A stretch of 64,000 nt of DNA from Sabellastarte sp. h YS-2021 (GCA_964017235.1 OZ024931.1:108456221-108520220), one strand, 5' to 3'. Shown: positions 46,751 through 57,541, counted from the first letter of the stretch. A program made the numbers and translations. Notes: generated from the letters alone by a model not told the origin.

Positions 46751-47252
46751 ATCTATTCAGATAGCGATAACATTTACCATGATTGTAATGCCCTTTTGTA
46801 AACTTTATCCTGTTCAAGTCTTCAAATACAAGTATGCAATGTGTACTAGGAACTAAAAACATGTCAGTCAGGTACACTGAAAAATTAAAAGGATAAAAGA
46901 CACAAGAATCTAAGTGAATTTGACAAATGGTTTTACTAAACTCTAGAAAACACAAAATAAAAGTAAAAATAAAAAGTTGGATGCGGCAATGAAAAACACA
47001 GTATTTTAACAGAATTGTGATGTGAAGAGCAACAAAGGAATGTAATTAGTGCTTCAATTCTAATTTTTTCCAGTTGCAATGTCTACTACAAAGTGTTCAA
47101 TAGTACAACAAATTATGTCATAAATAATACATACTTCACAATACATATGGTATATGTAGATATATCCATACCAGATGCAACTGTATTTTGTAATGTATGT
47201 TAAATTTAGTTTTACAATGTGTAACATGGATGAAACATCTATAAAGAAACAA

Positions 47253-47435
47253 AGCAGGGTTGGGGCAATTTTTAAAGTACTAAAATGTACCTAAGTACAT
47301 GCAAAATGCAGTTAAGTACATTTTCAAATTTCAAGTAAATGTGCTTGAACTGTACTTATGTACATTTTAAATTTGATGTACTTACAAGTACATTTAAATC
47401 TTTTTAAGTACTTCTAGCTTTAAGTAATTTTTTAC
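47253..47435 (+). repeat. Repeats of AAGTAC words, hAT-like element end (tentative)
   Basis: CAGGGTTGGGGCAATTTTTA is followed by about ten GTAC-centred words (AAAGTACT, TAAGTACAT, AAGTACTTCT). The pattern of short AAGTA-type subterminal repeats after a CAGGG start recalls Tol2-like hAT ends. No opposite end was found. Confidence 0.35.
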
Positions 47436-47495
47436 TAATTTTTCAGAATTTTGTGTGATCATATCACTTTATACTATGATTGTATAATAATTACG

Positions 47496-47734
47496 AGGGG
47501 TCATAGTGGCAGAGTGGTAACACTCTCGCCTCTCACCTCTGAGGCCGGGTGTTTGGTTCCTGGCATGGCCTCAAGAGGGAAAGCTGGTAGTTGCTTGCCG
47601 TTGGTCCGCAGTTTACAGTACAGAATCCTGACGAACTGTATGTACTGGTTTCCTCTGCCCTTCCAACTACCCATCATGATATGACCTGTACTGTGTTGAA
47701 AACGACGTAAAACCCCAAATAAATAAATAAATAA
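47496..47734 (+). repeat. SINE family 1 copy, plus strand, full length
   Basis: The A-box TGGCAGAGTGGT is at 47507-47518, the B-box-like GTTTGGTTCC at 47551-47560, then GCTGGTAGTTGCTTGCCGTT, TACTGGTTTCCTCTGCCC and ATGACCTGTACTGTGTTGAA, ending AAACCCCAAATAAATAAATA. The tail repeat (AAAT)n and tRNA-like head make it Pol III-derived. It lies 208 bp from the end of YR element 1. Confidence 0.85.
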
Positions 47735-47941
47735 CTATAATCATTACAATTACCTTAAGCTTTATCCATATTTTTATTGATAAACATTCATAGATTAAAT
47801 TTTCATTAAAGTTTCACTGATATTTCTGACTCAAGTTGATAACACTGTTTCTTTTAAAAGTTTAATATAATTGATAATAATAATGAATCAAATTATTGTA
47901 GTTTCAATTCAGTAAGCCAATCATATCTTAAAAAGAGGGAC

Positions 47942-48661
47942 CATTTATAGCCACCCTTCCCCCAAAACAATAATATGCAGAAGTGGGATATATAATTTAT
48001 TATTAACAACAAGTATGATGTAATAATACATAATATAGCATCACATTTCAAAGGCAGTACTTACTGTCTAACTCTCTGCCCCATACATGCAGAGGTGCTG
48101 TACAAATTAATACACATAAATTTGGCAACAAGGCCCAACCCCAAGATCTAATGACCCCAAAAGGGTCGGGTTAGTGAAAATATTTCGCTATCCCGACCAC
48201 CAAGAATTTTGTACTTTACCAAATGGGAGTAACCACCAAAGGTGGTAAGCACTACAGTGCTAAATGTCCATATGCAGGAGGACATGATGAGTATGTATGT
48301 ACATACTCTAACAACTTTTACTGTAACCCTGTCACTCCAATACTGTACATTCAGTACACCTAGTCCAAGCCCAATTTTGAAGAAAAAGATAAATCCCAGA
48401 TTTTATCTCAACCCAGGCAAGTTTCGGTTGAGCAAGTACAGTTGCTAACCCGAAGCAGTAATTACTGTTAAGAACCCAATTTTTTACAATACTGGCTACC
48501 CAATTATTGCTGGATGACAGGGAAGCCATGCATAATGATAATAAGTTACTGGCCATTTACACAGCCCAGACTACATGGCTTAACGTAAAATGTATGGATT
48601 TATATAGTAGTACAGCAAAATGTAAAATATGCAATAAAATATGTAATAAAAGAAACTGCCG
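47942..48661 (-). repeat. YR element 1 B2 repeat (3' end)
   Basis: 720 bp with no difference from B1 found by eye. The element ends ...CTATAAATG (minus strand); the flank beyond is GTCCCTC. No target-site duplication is seen, as usual for recombinase-mediated insertion. Confidence 0.9.
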
Positions 48662-49205
48662 ACGCTACTATGCAATAAAAACATGAGATCCAATAAACCT
48701 TGTACTGACAATGTAATACAGTCTTTAAAGTTCAATGTACAGCAGAATATGGCAATGATTACTTCTTTTTATTAATGAATTTACTAAGCGTTCCACAAAC
48801 CATGTGAGTGATTTATGACACATAATAAGTGAATTACAAGATTTAAGTCCATGACCAGAAAATTTAATGATGAGATCGAGCCATCAGAGGCAATTTGAGA
48901 AACTAGACTGTTCCTGTCGCCAGAAGGCACCTCCATAATATGACAAGTCAGGAGCCACCCGGATCCGAATTACACAGATCCCCAACTTCGTGAAGTAACA
49001 CAACTGCCTCCAATGAAAGTGAACATATCAGCAACAAGATATGATCAAGGTGTAACTGTAGAACATCGAAGACAATTTCCAAGAGATATGCAGTAATCAC
49101 AGGGGAAGTCATCTTATATCTGAAAATATAATTCAAAGGCAGTAATCTGTCCACTACATAACTGAGGGGAGGGTTTGAAGACATCCCAAGAGACCAGAGG
49201 GGTGG
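48662..49205 (-). other. YR element 1: unique 544 bp between A2 and B2
   Basis: This segment is present once. It has no frame over 80 codons and no recognised motif. Its position between A2 and B2 means it would lie outside both terminal-repeat templates. Confidence 0.7.
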
Positions 49206-49392
49206 GGAATTCTTGTGTGTTCTCGTTGCTTTTCAATGACAGAATGGCAGAATGTACCTGCAGAAACAGAGAGGTCCCACGCTGGTCAGTCTTGACCAAT
49301 AGCAATTGGGTATGCAAATGAAATGACCACACTAAACCCAAAAAGGAAGGGACGCCAAAATGAGCCTGATGACACCCGAATGTCATCCTGCA
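49206..49392 (-). repeat. YR element 1 A2 repeat
   Basis: The internal copy of the 5' end; it abuts B1 exactly. In element orientation the joint reads CTATAAATG|TGCAGGATG, the sequence expected at the joined ends of a circular intermediate. Confidence 0.9.
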
Positions 49393-50112
49393 CATTTATA
49401 GCCACCCTTCCCCCAAAACAATAATATGCAGAAGTGGGATATATAATTTATTATTAACAACAAGTATGATGTAATAATACATAATATAGCATCACATTTC
49501 AAAGGCAGTACTTACTGTCTAACTCTCTGCCCCATACATGCAGAGGTGCTGTACAAATTAATACACATAAATTTGGCAACAAGGCCCAACCCCAAGATCT
49601 AATGACCCCAAAAGGGTCGGGTTAGTGAAAATATTTCGCTATCCCGACCACCAAGAATTTTGTACTTTACCAAATGGGAGTAACCACCAAAGGTGGTAAG
49701 CACTACAGTGCTAAATGTCCATATGCAGGAGGACATGATGAGTATGTATGTACATACTCTAACAACTTTTACTGTAACCCTGTCACTCCAATACTGTACA
49801 TTCAGTACACCTAGTCCAAGCCCAATTTTGAAGAAAAAGATAAATCCCAGATTTTATCTCAACCCAGGCAAGTTTCGGTTGAGCAAGTACAGTTGCTAAC
49901 CCGAAGCAGTAATTACTGTTAAGAACCCAATTTTTTACAATACTGGCTACCCAATTATTGCTGGATGACAGGGAAGCCATGCATAATGATAATAAGTTAC
50001 TGGCCATTTACACAGCCCAGACTACATGGCTTAACGTAAAATGTATGGATTTATATAGTAGTACAGCAAAATGTAAAATATGCAATAAAATATGTAATAA
50101 AAGAAACTGCCA
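49393..50112 (-). repeat. YR element 1 B1 repeat
   Basis: 720 bp, offset by exactly 1451 bases from B2 with no indel. It begins 10 bases after the YR stop codon and ends at the A2 joint. Short frames inside it are mirrored exactly in B2 and are not counted as genes. Confidence 0.9.
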
Positions 50113-50121
50113 AATGCCAAA

Positions 50122-51132
50122 CTAGAGGGAGAGATGATGCTGGAAGGTACGTGAGACCTGTGAAGAAGCAGAGGGCACAGACTTGACATATTTCCAAACT
50201 GCGTTCGATGACCAAGTGCCATGCTTCATGATCTCCTGTAAGGAAACCCCATTGTGGAAAGCCCAAGTCGTAGCAGACCTTCTAAAACTGTGAAATGTTA
50301 GATGTGGCGAGATATTGAGAAGAGATGATACAGACTTCAAATGTTTCCTAGCTGTTGAATCAGGGAGTGAGGATAGAACTCCTTGCCTGTAAAGTGCAAA
50401 CAATGGGGCATTTTTGGAAGCAGGAATGGTGGTGAACATGGTTTTTAATGCAGCTACTGGGCATAACTGAGATACACCCAAAACTGGAATGTTTATGGTT
50501 GTGGTTTCTTTGCGATTTTGCATTGTTTTGGACCATTTTATTAAGATAGTACACATATTTTTAGTAAACACCAGGTCACCTCTGGCCAAATGTCTTGTAA
50601 TGTCAAACTGTGCAGAGGAATGTGGTAAGATGTTAGACAACCTCATGAAAGAAAAGAAACAAAACAAGTACAGAGCTTTAAATACTACAGGGTCTGGCAA
50701 AGCCTGGCAAGCTTGTACGATATCATGTAGAGTATCTATGGATATAATCTTTGTCAATGTGGGAGTAAATTCTGCATTGATCTTAAGAGATTTTATGTAT
50801 AAGGACAATCTGTCATCTTTGAAAGGTTCTGTATTCAGACCATAGACTATGAACATGGCCCTAATGGCTGACATGTGGTTGGAGATGTTGGCCTGTTTTA
50901 AACCACTTTGGTAACAGAACTCCATAAATGAAAGCAAGATAACAGTGTTCACCTGTAGAAGTGTGAGGCTCTCTGTTTCAAGGAAAGCTATGAACTGAGA
51001 GAACATTCTATGGTATTGAGCCCAGGTGGCTGGCCGAAAACCTTGCCTGAGCCTAAGAATGGCTGAAGTTGCAAACCTGGAAGTGATTGGCATAACATCT
51101 GTAAATAGAAAGTACAATTTAAATATTATCAT
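50122..51132 (-). CDS. YR element 1 tyrosine recombinase
   Basis: 336 residues. An N-terminal SAM-like core-binding domain (YHRMFSQFIAFLETESLTLL) is followed by the catalytic domain with Arg164 (FFSFMRLSN), His281-x-x-Arg284 (TFHSFRRSA), His304/Trp307 (MKHGTWSSN) and the nucleophile candidate Tyr315 (AVWKYV). This replaces the DDE integrase of LTR elements: it would insert a circular double-stranded copy without target-site duplication (known for DIRS/Ngaro groups). The frame is intact. Confidence 0.92.
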   Translation of the reverse strand: MIIFKLYFLFTDVMPITSRFATSAILRLRQGFRPATWAQYHRMFSQFIAFLETESLTLLQVNTVILLSFMEFCYQSGLKQANISNHMSAIRAMFIVYGLNTEPFKDDRLSLYIKSLKINAEFTPTLTKIISIDTLHDIVQACQALPDPVVFKALYLFCFFSFMRLSNILPHSSAQFDITRHLARGDLVFTKNMCTILIKWSKTMQNRKETTTINIPVLGVSQLCPVAALKTMFTTIPASKNAPLFALYRQGVLSSLPDSTARKHLKSVSSLLNISPHLTFHSFRRSATTWAFHNGVSLQEIMKHGTWSSNAVWKYVKSVPSASSQVSRTFQHHLSL

Positions 51133-53815
51133 TTAATTTTGTGTGATCTAGGTGGGTTTGAACCCATTTATAATGAGGGACTAATTGTGACAGTCGTTGT
51201 AACTGTACTGCAGTACTCTGCCATCTAGATAACATATCTGCAACTTGATTTTTAACTCCAGGAATATGATTAACAATGAGATTTATGTTAAACAAAGAAG
51301 TCAAAAGCCACACGTTCCTGGCACAGGTGGCCAGTATGGGGTCTCTTGCTCTACCTGACCTCAATACTTCCACCACCGCCATATTATCACATTTGACCTC
51401 TATGACCTTGTCTGTCCACTCAGAACCCCAAAGTTTGAGGGCAACAACAATATTTAGAATTTCCAAGTGAACTATGGTATAATCTTTATAACCAATGGGA
51501 ATGGGAAGGGTGTAGACACTATTTGCAAACTGACCGCCAAACCCGGTTAAACAGGCGTCTAAATGTACTGTATGCTGTGGTTTCTGATGGTCATAAAAAG
51601 TAACTCCATTATATTGGAGCAAAAAGACATTGAACCAGTTTAGATCTCGATGAAAGTTGTCGTTAAGCTGAATTTTGGACAATTTATTGTGATCTCTAAG
51701 TAGTTGTAACATCCTGTTAAGGAAATACCTAGCTGGTTTTACACATTTAGTTATATAGAGAAGGGAGCCAAGCAAGGACTGTAATTGATTTTTGGTGGCT
51801 TTATTTCTAGATGCAAAACTTTTACAAATATTGCCAATCTCTTGCAATTTCTCATCTGGTATTTTTAATGTTTTGTTAACCGTGTCTATTTCAATTCCTA
51901 GGCAAACTGCACGAGTTGTAGGGGCAACAAGCTTGGATTCACTAATTTCCAACCCTAATTCGTGCAATAAAGCAAGAAGAATATCATAGGACTGGTGTAT
52001 CTCATCTGGCAAGCCAGTATAGATCATATCATCAATATAGTTGTACAAGTGTGAAAAATGAAATTTTTTGCACATAATGTAGCGTATGGCGTCGGTGCAG
52101 CGCTGAAAGATTACGGAACCGTGACGAAATCCGAACGGCAATGTACAATCAATGAATAGCTGTTTATGTTGAAGTCCTAGGAGATCCAGATCCCCTGGAT
52201 CAATGCGAATATGCCTAAATGCTCTGGAGATGTCTACTTTGTATAGTAGGGCTTCGGAACCTAGGGACTTAAGATTATTAACAATTGTGTCGACTGATGG
52301 ATAGTTTAATTCAAAATACGTGCCTAAATATCTATCTTGAGGAACCCCATCATTGACAGATTGGCCTACTGGAAAACTTAAGTCAACTATAACTCTTCTG
52401 TTAATCGAATTTTGTTTCTCTCTAGTTAAAAAGGGGGAAATATGACAATCAAAAGGCAATTTTTGAAAAGGGCCCATCATGGCTCCATAATCGATTTCAG
52501 TTTGTATATATTTATCCACATGATCAGGAAACTGCTGTGCAGAAGCATGATTGTTAAATGTGGACTGTAAGCTTTGTGAGCGATCAAAGTCTAAGGGGAA
52601 GCCGTAGTGTAGAAGGTCTACAAGCTGTTGATCCCAATAATCACCTAAATATTTATACCATGAGGCAATATTCAACTGACTTGGTACAGGAATTCTAGCT
52701 TCCATAAAATTAGGCATTTTTGAATTTTTCACCATTTTGTGTGCTTCTATAATAGACGGAATTTCTGCCCAATGAACATTTTCACCTTGATACACCATAA
52801 GGTCATTCAAAGGTAAGAAACCATAATGAGAACCATTTTGTTGTACACATTTGACATAATCTTTAGAAAATATCTTACTATCTATGATCCTTTGTGGTAT
52901 CTGTCTCTTCTTATATTGAGGTGGTTTCATAACATCATAAATTTTCATAGTTTGGTTCTCTGAGTTTTGAATGCATGCTAAATCATGACATTCCAACCAG
53001 GGTTCATTCCTTGGTTGTACTTTTGTTTTAAGAACCGGAAGTGCAGGTACATCCACTCTGCACGATTGGACAGGTGATTTTACAAGCATTTCGCCCAATT
53101 TTGCCCTGTTTCCGTTGTCAGTGCCCATAAACATGTGAGGAGTTTGCTTGTCCTGGTGAAATTTCTTATTAGTAAGTTGTTGAGGTGAGTGTGCACCCAA
53201 TGTTTGCCCAGTTTTGTTTTTATTGCCTTTGAAAGGTTTGGAAATATGCACAACACCATCAACAATATTTGTTGGCTCTATGCCCAATATTTGCCCCGTT
53301 TTGTTTTTATTGCCTTCCAATAAATCAATAGACTGTGAGCCATCTGACGAATCATCATTTGCATCATCCGATAATGATTGCAAAATAGTGAACTTATTTG
53401 TCAGTTGAATAGTACCTTCCTTGTTGGACTGTTTTCCTCTATGGAAGGTGTTGCGTTCGACCCGCGACTGCAGAACAGCACTAGCTGGTCTGGGCCGAGT
53501 GCGTTCGAATTGAACGCATTTTGGATGAGCGCATTGTGGTTGTATACTTGCATTGCGTTTATGGACTTTTGCAGAAGTGCTCTGGCTTTGCAATATATCA
53601 AGGTTATTCGGTTTGGAGGGGTGAACATTTTTTACAATATCAGCATATGACCTGTTATCAACAAAAGTATTGACAGATTTACTGGCATTAAACCATTTGA
53701 ACCACTGTTCCGGCTTGACAGAAGTTTCTTTATGGATTTTTTGAAGATCCAGTGTTTTATTTACAATATATCTGGTTCTATGGGTGAGCACCCGTGTGTG
53801 TTCACCCATGTTCAT
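51119..53815 (-). CDS. YR element 1 reverse transcriptase-RNase H
   Basis: 898 residues. RT motif A is KVDISRAFRHIRIDPGD (Asp near residue 526), motif B region TLPFGFRHGSVIFQ, and motif C YIDD near residues 593-596. RNase H follows with the D-E-D-D set: HLDACLTGFGG (about 748), HLEILNIVVALKLWG, CDNMAVVEVLRSG (about 810) and NQVADMLSRW (about 860). The N-terminal ~330 residues are low in recognisable motifs and contain two related NKNKTGQ.LG repeats. It overlaps the YR frame by 14 bases. All catalytic residues are present. Confidence 0.93.
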   Translation of the reverse strand: MNMGEHTRVLTHRTRYIVNKTLDLQKIHKETSVKPEQWFKWFNASKSVNTFVDNRSYADIVKNVHPSKPNNLDILQSQSTSAKVHKRNASIQPQCAHPKCVQFERTRPRPASAVLQSRVERNTFHRGKQSNKEGTIQLTNKFTILQSLSDDANDDSSDGSQSIDLLEGNKNKTGQILGIEPTNIVDGVVHISKPFKGNKNKTGQTLGAHSPQQLTNKKFHQDKQTPHMFMGTDNGNRAKLGEMLVKSPVQSCRVDVPALPVLKTKVQPRNEPWLECHDLACIQNSENQTMKIYDVMKPPQYKKRQIPQRIIDSKIFSKDYVKCVQQNGSHYGFLPLNDLMVYQGENVHWAEIPSIIEAHKMVKNSKMPNFMEARIPVPSQLNIASWYKYLGDYWDQQLVDLLHYGFPLDFDRSQSLQSTFNNHASAQQFPDHVDKYIQTEIDYGAMMGPFQKLPFDCHISPFLTREKQNSINRRVIVDLSFPVGQSVNDGVPQDRYLGTYFELNYPSVDTIVNNLKSLGSEALLYKVDISRAFRHIRIDPGDLDLLGLQHKQLFIDCTLPFGFRHGSVIFQRCTDAIRYIMCKKFHFSHLYNYIDDMIYTGLPDEIHQSYDILLALLHELGLEISESKLVAPTTRAVCLGIEIDTVNKTLKIPDEKLQEIGNICKSFASRNKATKNQLQSLLGSLLYITKCVKPARYFLNRMLQLLRDHNKLSKIQLNDNFHRDLNWFNVFLLQYNGVTFYDHQKPQHTVHLDACLTGFGGQFANSVYTLPIPIGYKDYTIVHLEILNIVVALKLWGSEWTDKVIEVKCDNMAVVEVLRSGRARDPILATCARNVWLLTSLFNINLIVNHIPGVKNQVADMLSRWQSTAVQLQRLSQLVPHYKWVQTHLDHTKLNDNI

Positions 53816-54984
53816 TCGTTTTTTGACTGCGTTCTATGTTTATTCTTGCAGTCCAGTTCTGAGTGGGGGAAAGTTTTACCAATAGAAGCAAAACAAGAAG
53901 CACAAATGTGCTTATATAGAACTCCCCTGGTCTCGTGGGATTTCTTCTGAACACAAGTACCCTGATTGAAATATGTGCAAGGCATGGATTTAGTTGTCTT
54001 GCCATATTTCTTCGTATTGGACAAAGTTTGAGGAGAATTGGTAACATGTTTTTGTGCATTTGCTCTTCTAATTCTGTCAATAGCCAAAGTATCAGAATAT
54101 GATTTTACTTCTCCTTGTTCCATACGACACAGTAACACTGCATGACTGGCTTTGGCCGAGATCCAAGAGAAGTCATTCGCATCATCCATGATTGAGATAA
54201 GATATTCAAGCATATGTTCTCTAAGTTCAGTATTTGTTTCTTCTCTCATGGTTCGGCCAAAGCCAGCCACCCACTGTGTAACGGATAACTGGTCGTATGA
54301 AACGCGTTCTTTGTTTAATCCGGATAGGACGTATTCGTGTGGCCACTTAATTCTGTTTTTTACAGTGACCTCGACAGAACCACCTCTCTGGGACTTAATT
54401 TTTTGGGTCGTACCTGTCTTTGCTAGGTCGGTAAGCTCTTGCAATCTCTGCTCTACTTTCGACTGAATAAGGGCATCTTCCTTGAGTGAGTCAAGAGTGG
54501 GAAGATTTTGTTGGAATGCCTCTACGTGCTGCTGAGGTTTAGGTGCAATTTTTTCTCTAGGTTTAGAACTGGATTTGCCCTTGATTTTTGTCTTATCCGC
54601 AGTCTTTTTACAAGAACCATTTTCGATTTTATCCAATCTCTTGCCAATTTTTTGAAGTTGGTCCAAAATTTGGGAGTTAATAACGGATTGGACTTTCAAA
54701 TCAGAGGTGATGTCAGCAAGGCTCGTTTGCTGATCATGATGTGAAGATGATTGCTTACTAGTTTTGTCCGAGGTGGCATGTGTTTGAAGGTCAGAAGTAT
54801 CGAGCAAGGCATCACAGTCAAGTTCACTGTCTGAGCTTTCTTGCAAAGAATCCGACATATTTGCACTGTCGTTGAAAGAAGACGACTTGTGACCCAGTAG
54901 TTCGTTTAAAAATTGTTCATCATCTACCTGTATTTGTACTGGAAATTGAACCGTTTCTTTTTTATTGGATCTCAAATTGTACAT
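53812..54984 (-). CDS. YR element 1 Gag-like protein
   Basis: 390 residues. An acidic and serine-rich N-terminal third is followed by a coiled-coil-like stretch (LDQLQKIGKRLDKIENGSCK), then the block most conserved with element 2 (IKSQRGGSVEVTVKNRIKWP, HEYVLSGLNKERVSYDQLS, TQWVAGFGRTMREE) and a Cys/His-rich end (CTYFNQGTC, HICASCF). It presumably packages the element RNA (family knowledge). Its stop overlaps the ATG of the RT frame as ATGA, suggesting translation of RT by termination-reinitiation. Confidence 0.88.
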   Translation of the reverse strand: MYNLRSNKKETVQFPVQIQVDDEQFLNELLGHKSSSFNDSANMSDSLQESSDSELDCDALLDTSDLQTHATSDKTSKQSSSHHDQQTSLADITSDLKVQSVINSQILDQLQKIGKRLDKIENGSCKKTADKTKIKGKSSSKPREKIAPKPQQHVEAFQQNLPTLDSLKEDALIQSKVEQRLQELTDLAKTGTTQKIKSQRGGSVEVTVKNRIKWPHEYVLSGLNKERVSYDQLSVTQWVAGFGRTMREETNTELREHMLEYLISIMDDANDFSWISAKASHAVLLCRMEQGEVKSYSDTLAIDRIRRANAQKHVTNSPQTLSNTKKYGKTTKSMPCTYFNQGTCVQKKSHETRGVLYKHICASCFASIGKTFPHSELDCKNKHRTQSKNE

Positions 54985-55215
54985 AACGAATAAAATACTA
55001 AATACTAATATGCAATCCGATTAAAATACTATAATACAAATATTGTATCTGTCATAACATTCCGTTAGAAAAACAAAATATACAAGGCAACAAGACAAAG
55101 ATTGAATAAAATACCGTTAGTTGTAAAAGACTAAAATACTAATATATAAACATAAAAAGAAAACCATACAGTAACCCAACACGTGTAGTGTTAATATTGC
55201 ACATATAACTCTGTA

Positions 55216-55402
55216 GGAATTCTTGTGTGTTCTCGTTGCTTTTCAATGACAGAATGGCAGAATGTACCTGCAGAAACAGAGAGGCCCCACGCTGGTCAGT
55301 CTTGACCAATAGCAATTGGGTATGCAAATGAAATGACCACACTAAACCCAAAAAGGAAGGGACGCCAAAATGAGCCTGATGACACCCGAATGTCATCCTG
55401 CA
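55216..55402 (-). repeat. YR element 1 A1 repeat (5' end)
   Basis: 187 bp, identical to A2 except C for T at about 55285. In element orientation it starts TGCAGGATGACATTCGGGTG, with a 7 bp palindrome (GATGACA / TGTCATC) at the very terminus. The flank beyond it is AATTGTTCAAAG (plus strand). Confidence 0.9.
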
Positions 55403-56393
55403 AATTGTTCAAAGATTGCATATTACTCCTCCTCTTTAATCCTCTTATAACCATCTACTTTGAACTTGCCTGATCTTAGTTAATAATAACTACCCAGGTA
55501 TGGGTATTCTTGGTTAATTGCACCTGGACATTTAAGATCTTTCAATAGGTCCACTTTAATCACATGACCCAGATCAGAAGGACCAGATTAACACAGTCTG
55601 TGTGATGTAATTGCACAGCACATGAATAGAGATCAGAAGATTGTTTGAGTAGGTAAGATTGTTGATTCCAGAAAAAAGATTATTTCTTTCAATGGCCATG
55701 ATCTTGTGTGACCCCTGTAAATACTTGGACAGGGGGATTGACAAACCACTCACTTTTATGGTATTCACATTGTGTTAAGGGAGTGTCAGAGCAAAGTGTA
55801 AACATTCTACTCAGGTTATAGCAGACAGCACTAAAAACATTTGAAAGTGATGATTAGTTCATTGTTTACTTGTTACTTTTATTGAATAGCAATTTTAGGT
55901 GATAACATTGTATTCTAAAGAAAGACATATATTTCATAAAGGAGAACGTAATACACAGCAAGCTTTCTGCTTTCTCCATGATACTTCAGTTCACAAAAAA
56001 CTAGTTAACATAAAACTTATTATGTATAGTATTATTTATTAGGCAATCGAGGTGTGTCTGAGCTTACATGAATCAAAATAAGACAAAAATATACACTATG
56101 TCTTCTCAGGCGGATGCTACCTTTTGTGTTGACCTCTTCCTTACTATTGGACTATCAATTCTTGGACAATGATCACCTTAGAGAATGTTCACATCAATGT
56201 GGTGTGATTTCAGCCTTTTTCCCTATTGGTCAGACTTTAAAGTAAACCCCCATTCTAAACGTTTAAGGTGTTCTACCAGTTAAAACTTTTTTTCTGTGTT
56301 TTTGAAAATATTTTAAAGTTTTAAAAATGGTGTTGTTAGTTTTGGAAAAATATACTATGCGTGTAAAGCAGAATTTAATCTGTTCTGTTTCAG

Positions 56394-56508
56394 TGGAACT
56401 CTTTTTAGTGCCGGTATTCCTGGAGTGGACATAAGGACTTGGTTGCCAGGAGAGACTGTAACAATTGAAGATGGTGTCACACTCTCAATTGGTCCTGGTA
56501 CATATGAG
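56394..56508 (+). CDS. Gene B exon 12
   Basis: The acceptor is ctgtttcag and the donor is GAG|gtacat. It encodes GTLFSAGIPGVDIRTWLPGE and LSIGPGTYE, identical to gene A exon 12 as far as I can read. It resumes the gene after the 13.4 kb intron in the right phase. Confidence 0.88.
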
Positions 56509-57541
56509 GTACATTTATTTGACTAAGTTTATAAGAGCCTTCATGAAATAACACATAGCTGTAAGCAAATTAGCCAAAAAAGCTAAATTTTACTAGATTT
56601 TGTGATAAAAAAAATCTTCAAAACATCGTTACTACAAACAACCTAAATAAAAGAGATACTGGGTAACATTAATTAGGTAACCCTTCCAATGACATCAGCA
56701 TCGTATTTTTATATAATTTTATGCATATTATGTGCTTCACATGCAAAATATAGTATTTAGGTATATCAATTTGGAATTTAGAATACATAAAGGTTATGAT
56801 TAGAATTTAAGATAAAATCTCTCCCAGAATACATTTATTGTAATGAGTGATTATGTGATAACTTTATTCTACTTAAAATGGTTTAAAGTCAGCTGACATG
56901 TTATAGATAATTGCATGTGGTATATAATTTTAAGAACATGTGTCAATGAAGCTTGTTGCTTATGTATGCAAAATACTTGGAGTGGTAGATAAGATAAGAC
57001 AATTTCATGTTCATGGAGTAAATAAATCATTTCGTGTCCATGTATTTGAAAAGAAAATGGTTGAAATATCTGTAACACTCTGGTTATACACAAGAACACA
57101 CAATTTCTTCTACATTTACTGGTTTATTGTAGTAATAATATTTGATGAAACTGAAATAGCCATGCATTTTTGAGAAAAACAGTGCAAAATGTAATCTATA
57201 TTTTCTCAGATACTAATAGACTAGTGCCTGTTCTACATTGCACATGTTCACATTTTGATCACCAGTTCATTTACATAAGGTTTAAAATCCGCACACCTTA
57301 CCATGTACCATACTTTTCTATCTTTGAATCTGAATGTTGGTCATGCAATGTACCAAAGGCTTTTGAAGAATTCTTGTTACTTAGCAAGTCAGCCACATCA
57401 AGTGTTTCCATTTTTCCAACTTTTCTTTGTAAAATACATAAAAATCTAATAGTGCAACATAAGCATCATAATCCTGTTAAAAAGTATATAATATTTGGTA
57501 TAAGGAATCGATAACTTAACATTAATTCCATTTATTAAAAG
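56509..57541 (+). other. Gene B intron 12
   Basis: A 1.03 kb AT-rich intron that aligns at its start with gene A intron 12. The open frames at 56940-57514 show no known motif and no counterpart in gene A. Confidence 0.55.

Larger units (their letters stand above)
47942..55402 (-). mobile_element. YR retroelement 1 (Ngaro/PAT-like), complete, 7.46 kb
   Basis: In element orientation (minus strand) the order is A1 repeat (55402-55216), Gag, RT-RNase H, tyrosine recombinase, B1 repeat (50112-49393), A2 repeat (49392-49206), 544 unique bases and B2 repeat (48661-47942). B1 and A2 touch, as expected for the internal copy of the circle junction in elements with split direct repeats. B1 and B2 (720 bp) show no difference that I can see; A1 and A2 (187 bp) differ at one base. 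All three frames are open. No methyltransferase or SGNH hydrolase frame was found. It lies antisense in gene B intron 11 and looks recently active. Confidence 0.92.
42959..56393 (+). other. Gene B intron 11 (13.4 kb, transposon-filled)
   Basis: Its ends (42959-43400 and about 56050-56393) align with the 1.0 kb intron 11 of gene A. The ~12.6 kb between holds an integrase-like fragment (44061), an L1/Tx1-like LINE (44700-46750), a GTAC-rich element end (47253), a SINE (47496) and complete YR element 1 (47942-55402). Confidence 0.75.

Noticed and set aside
47496-47570. tRNA gene candidate (A-box and B-box)
   Set aside because: The same head recurs in four copies with SINE bodies and (AAAT)n tails and does not fold as a cloverleaf with a plausible anticodon arm.
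48242-48448. Identical 68-codon frames at 48242 and 49693
   Set aside because: They are copies of one another only because both lie in the B1/B2 repeats of YR element 1; no independent sign of coding.
56940-57514. Two overlapping + strand frames in gene B intron 12
   Set aside because: No similarity to known families and no counterpart in the matching gene A intron.
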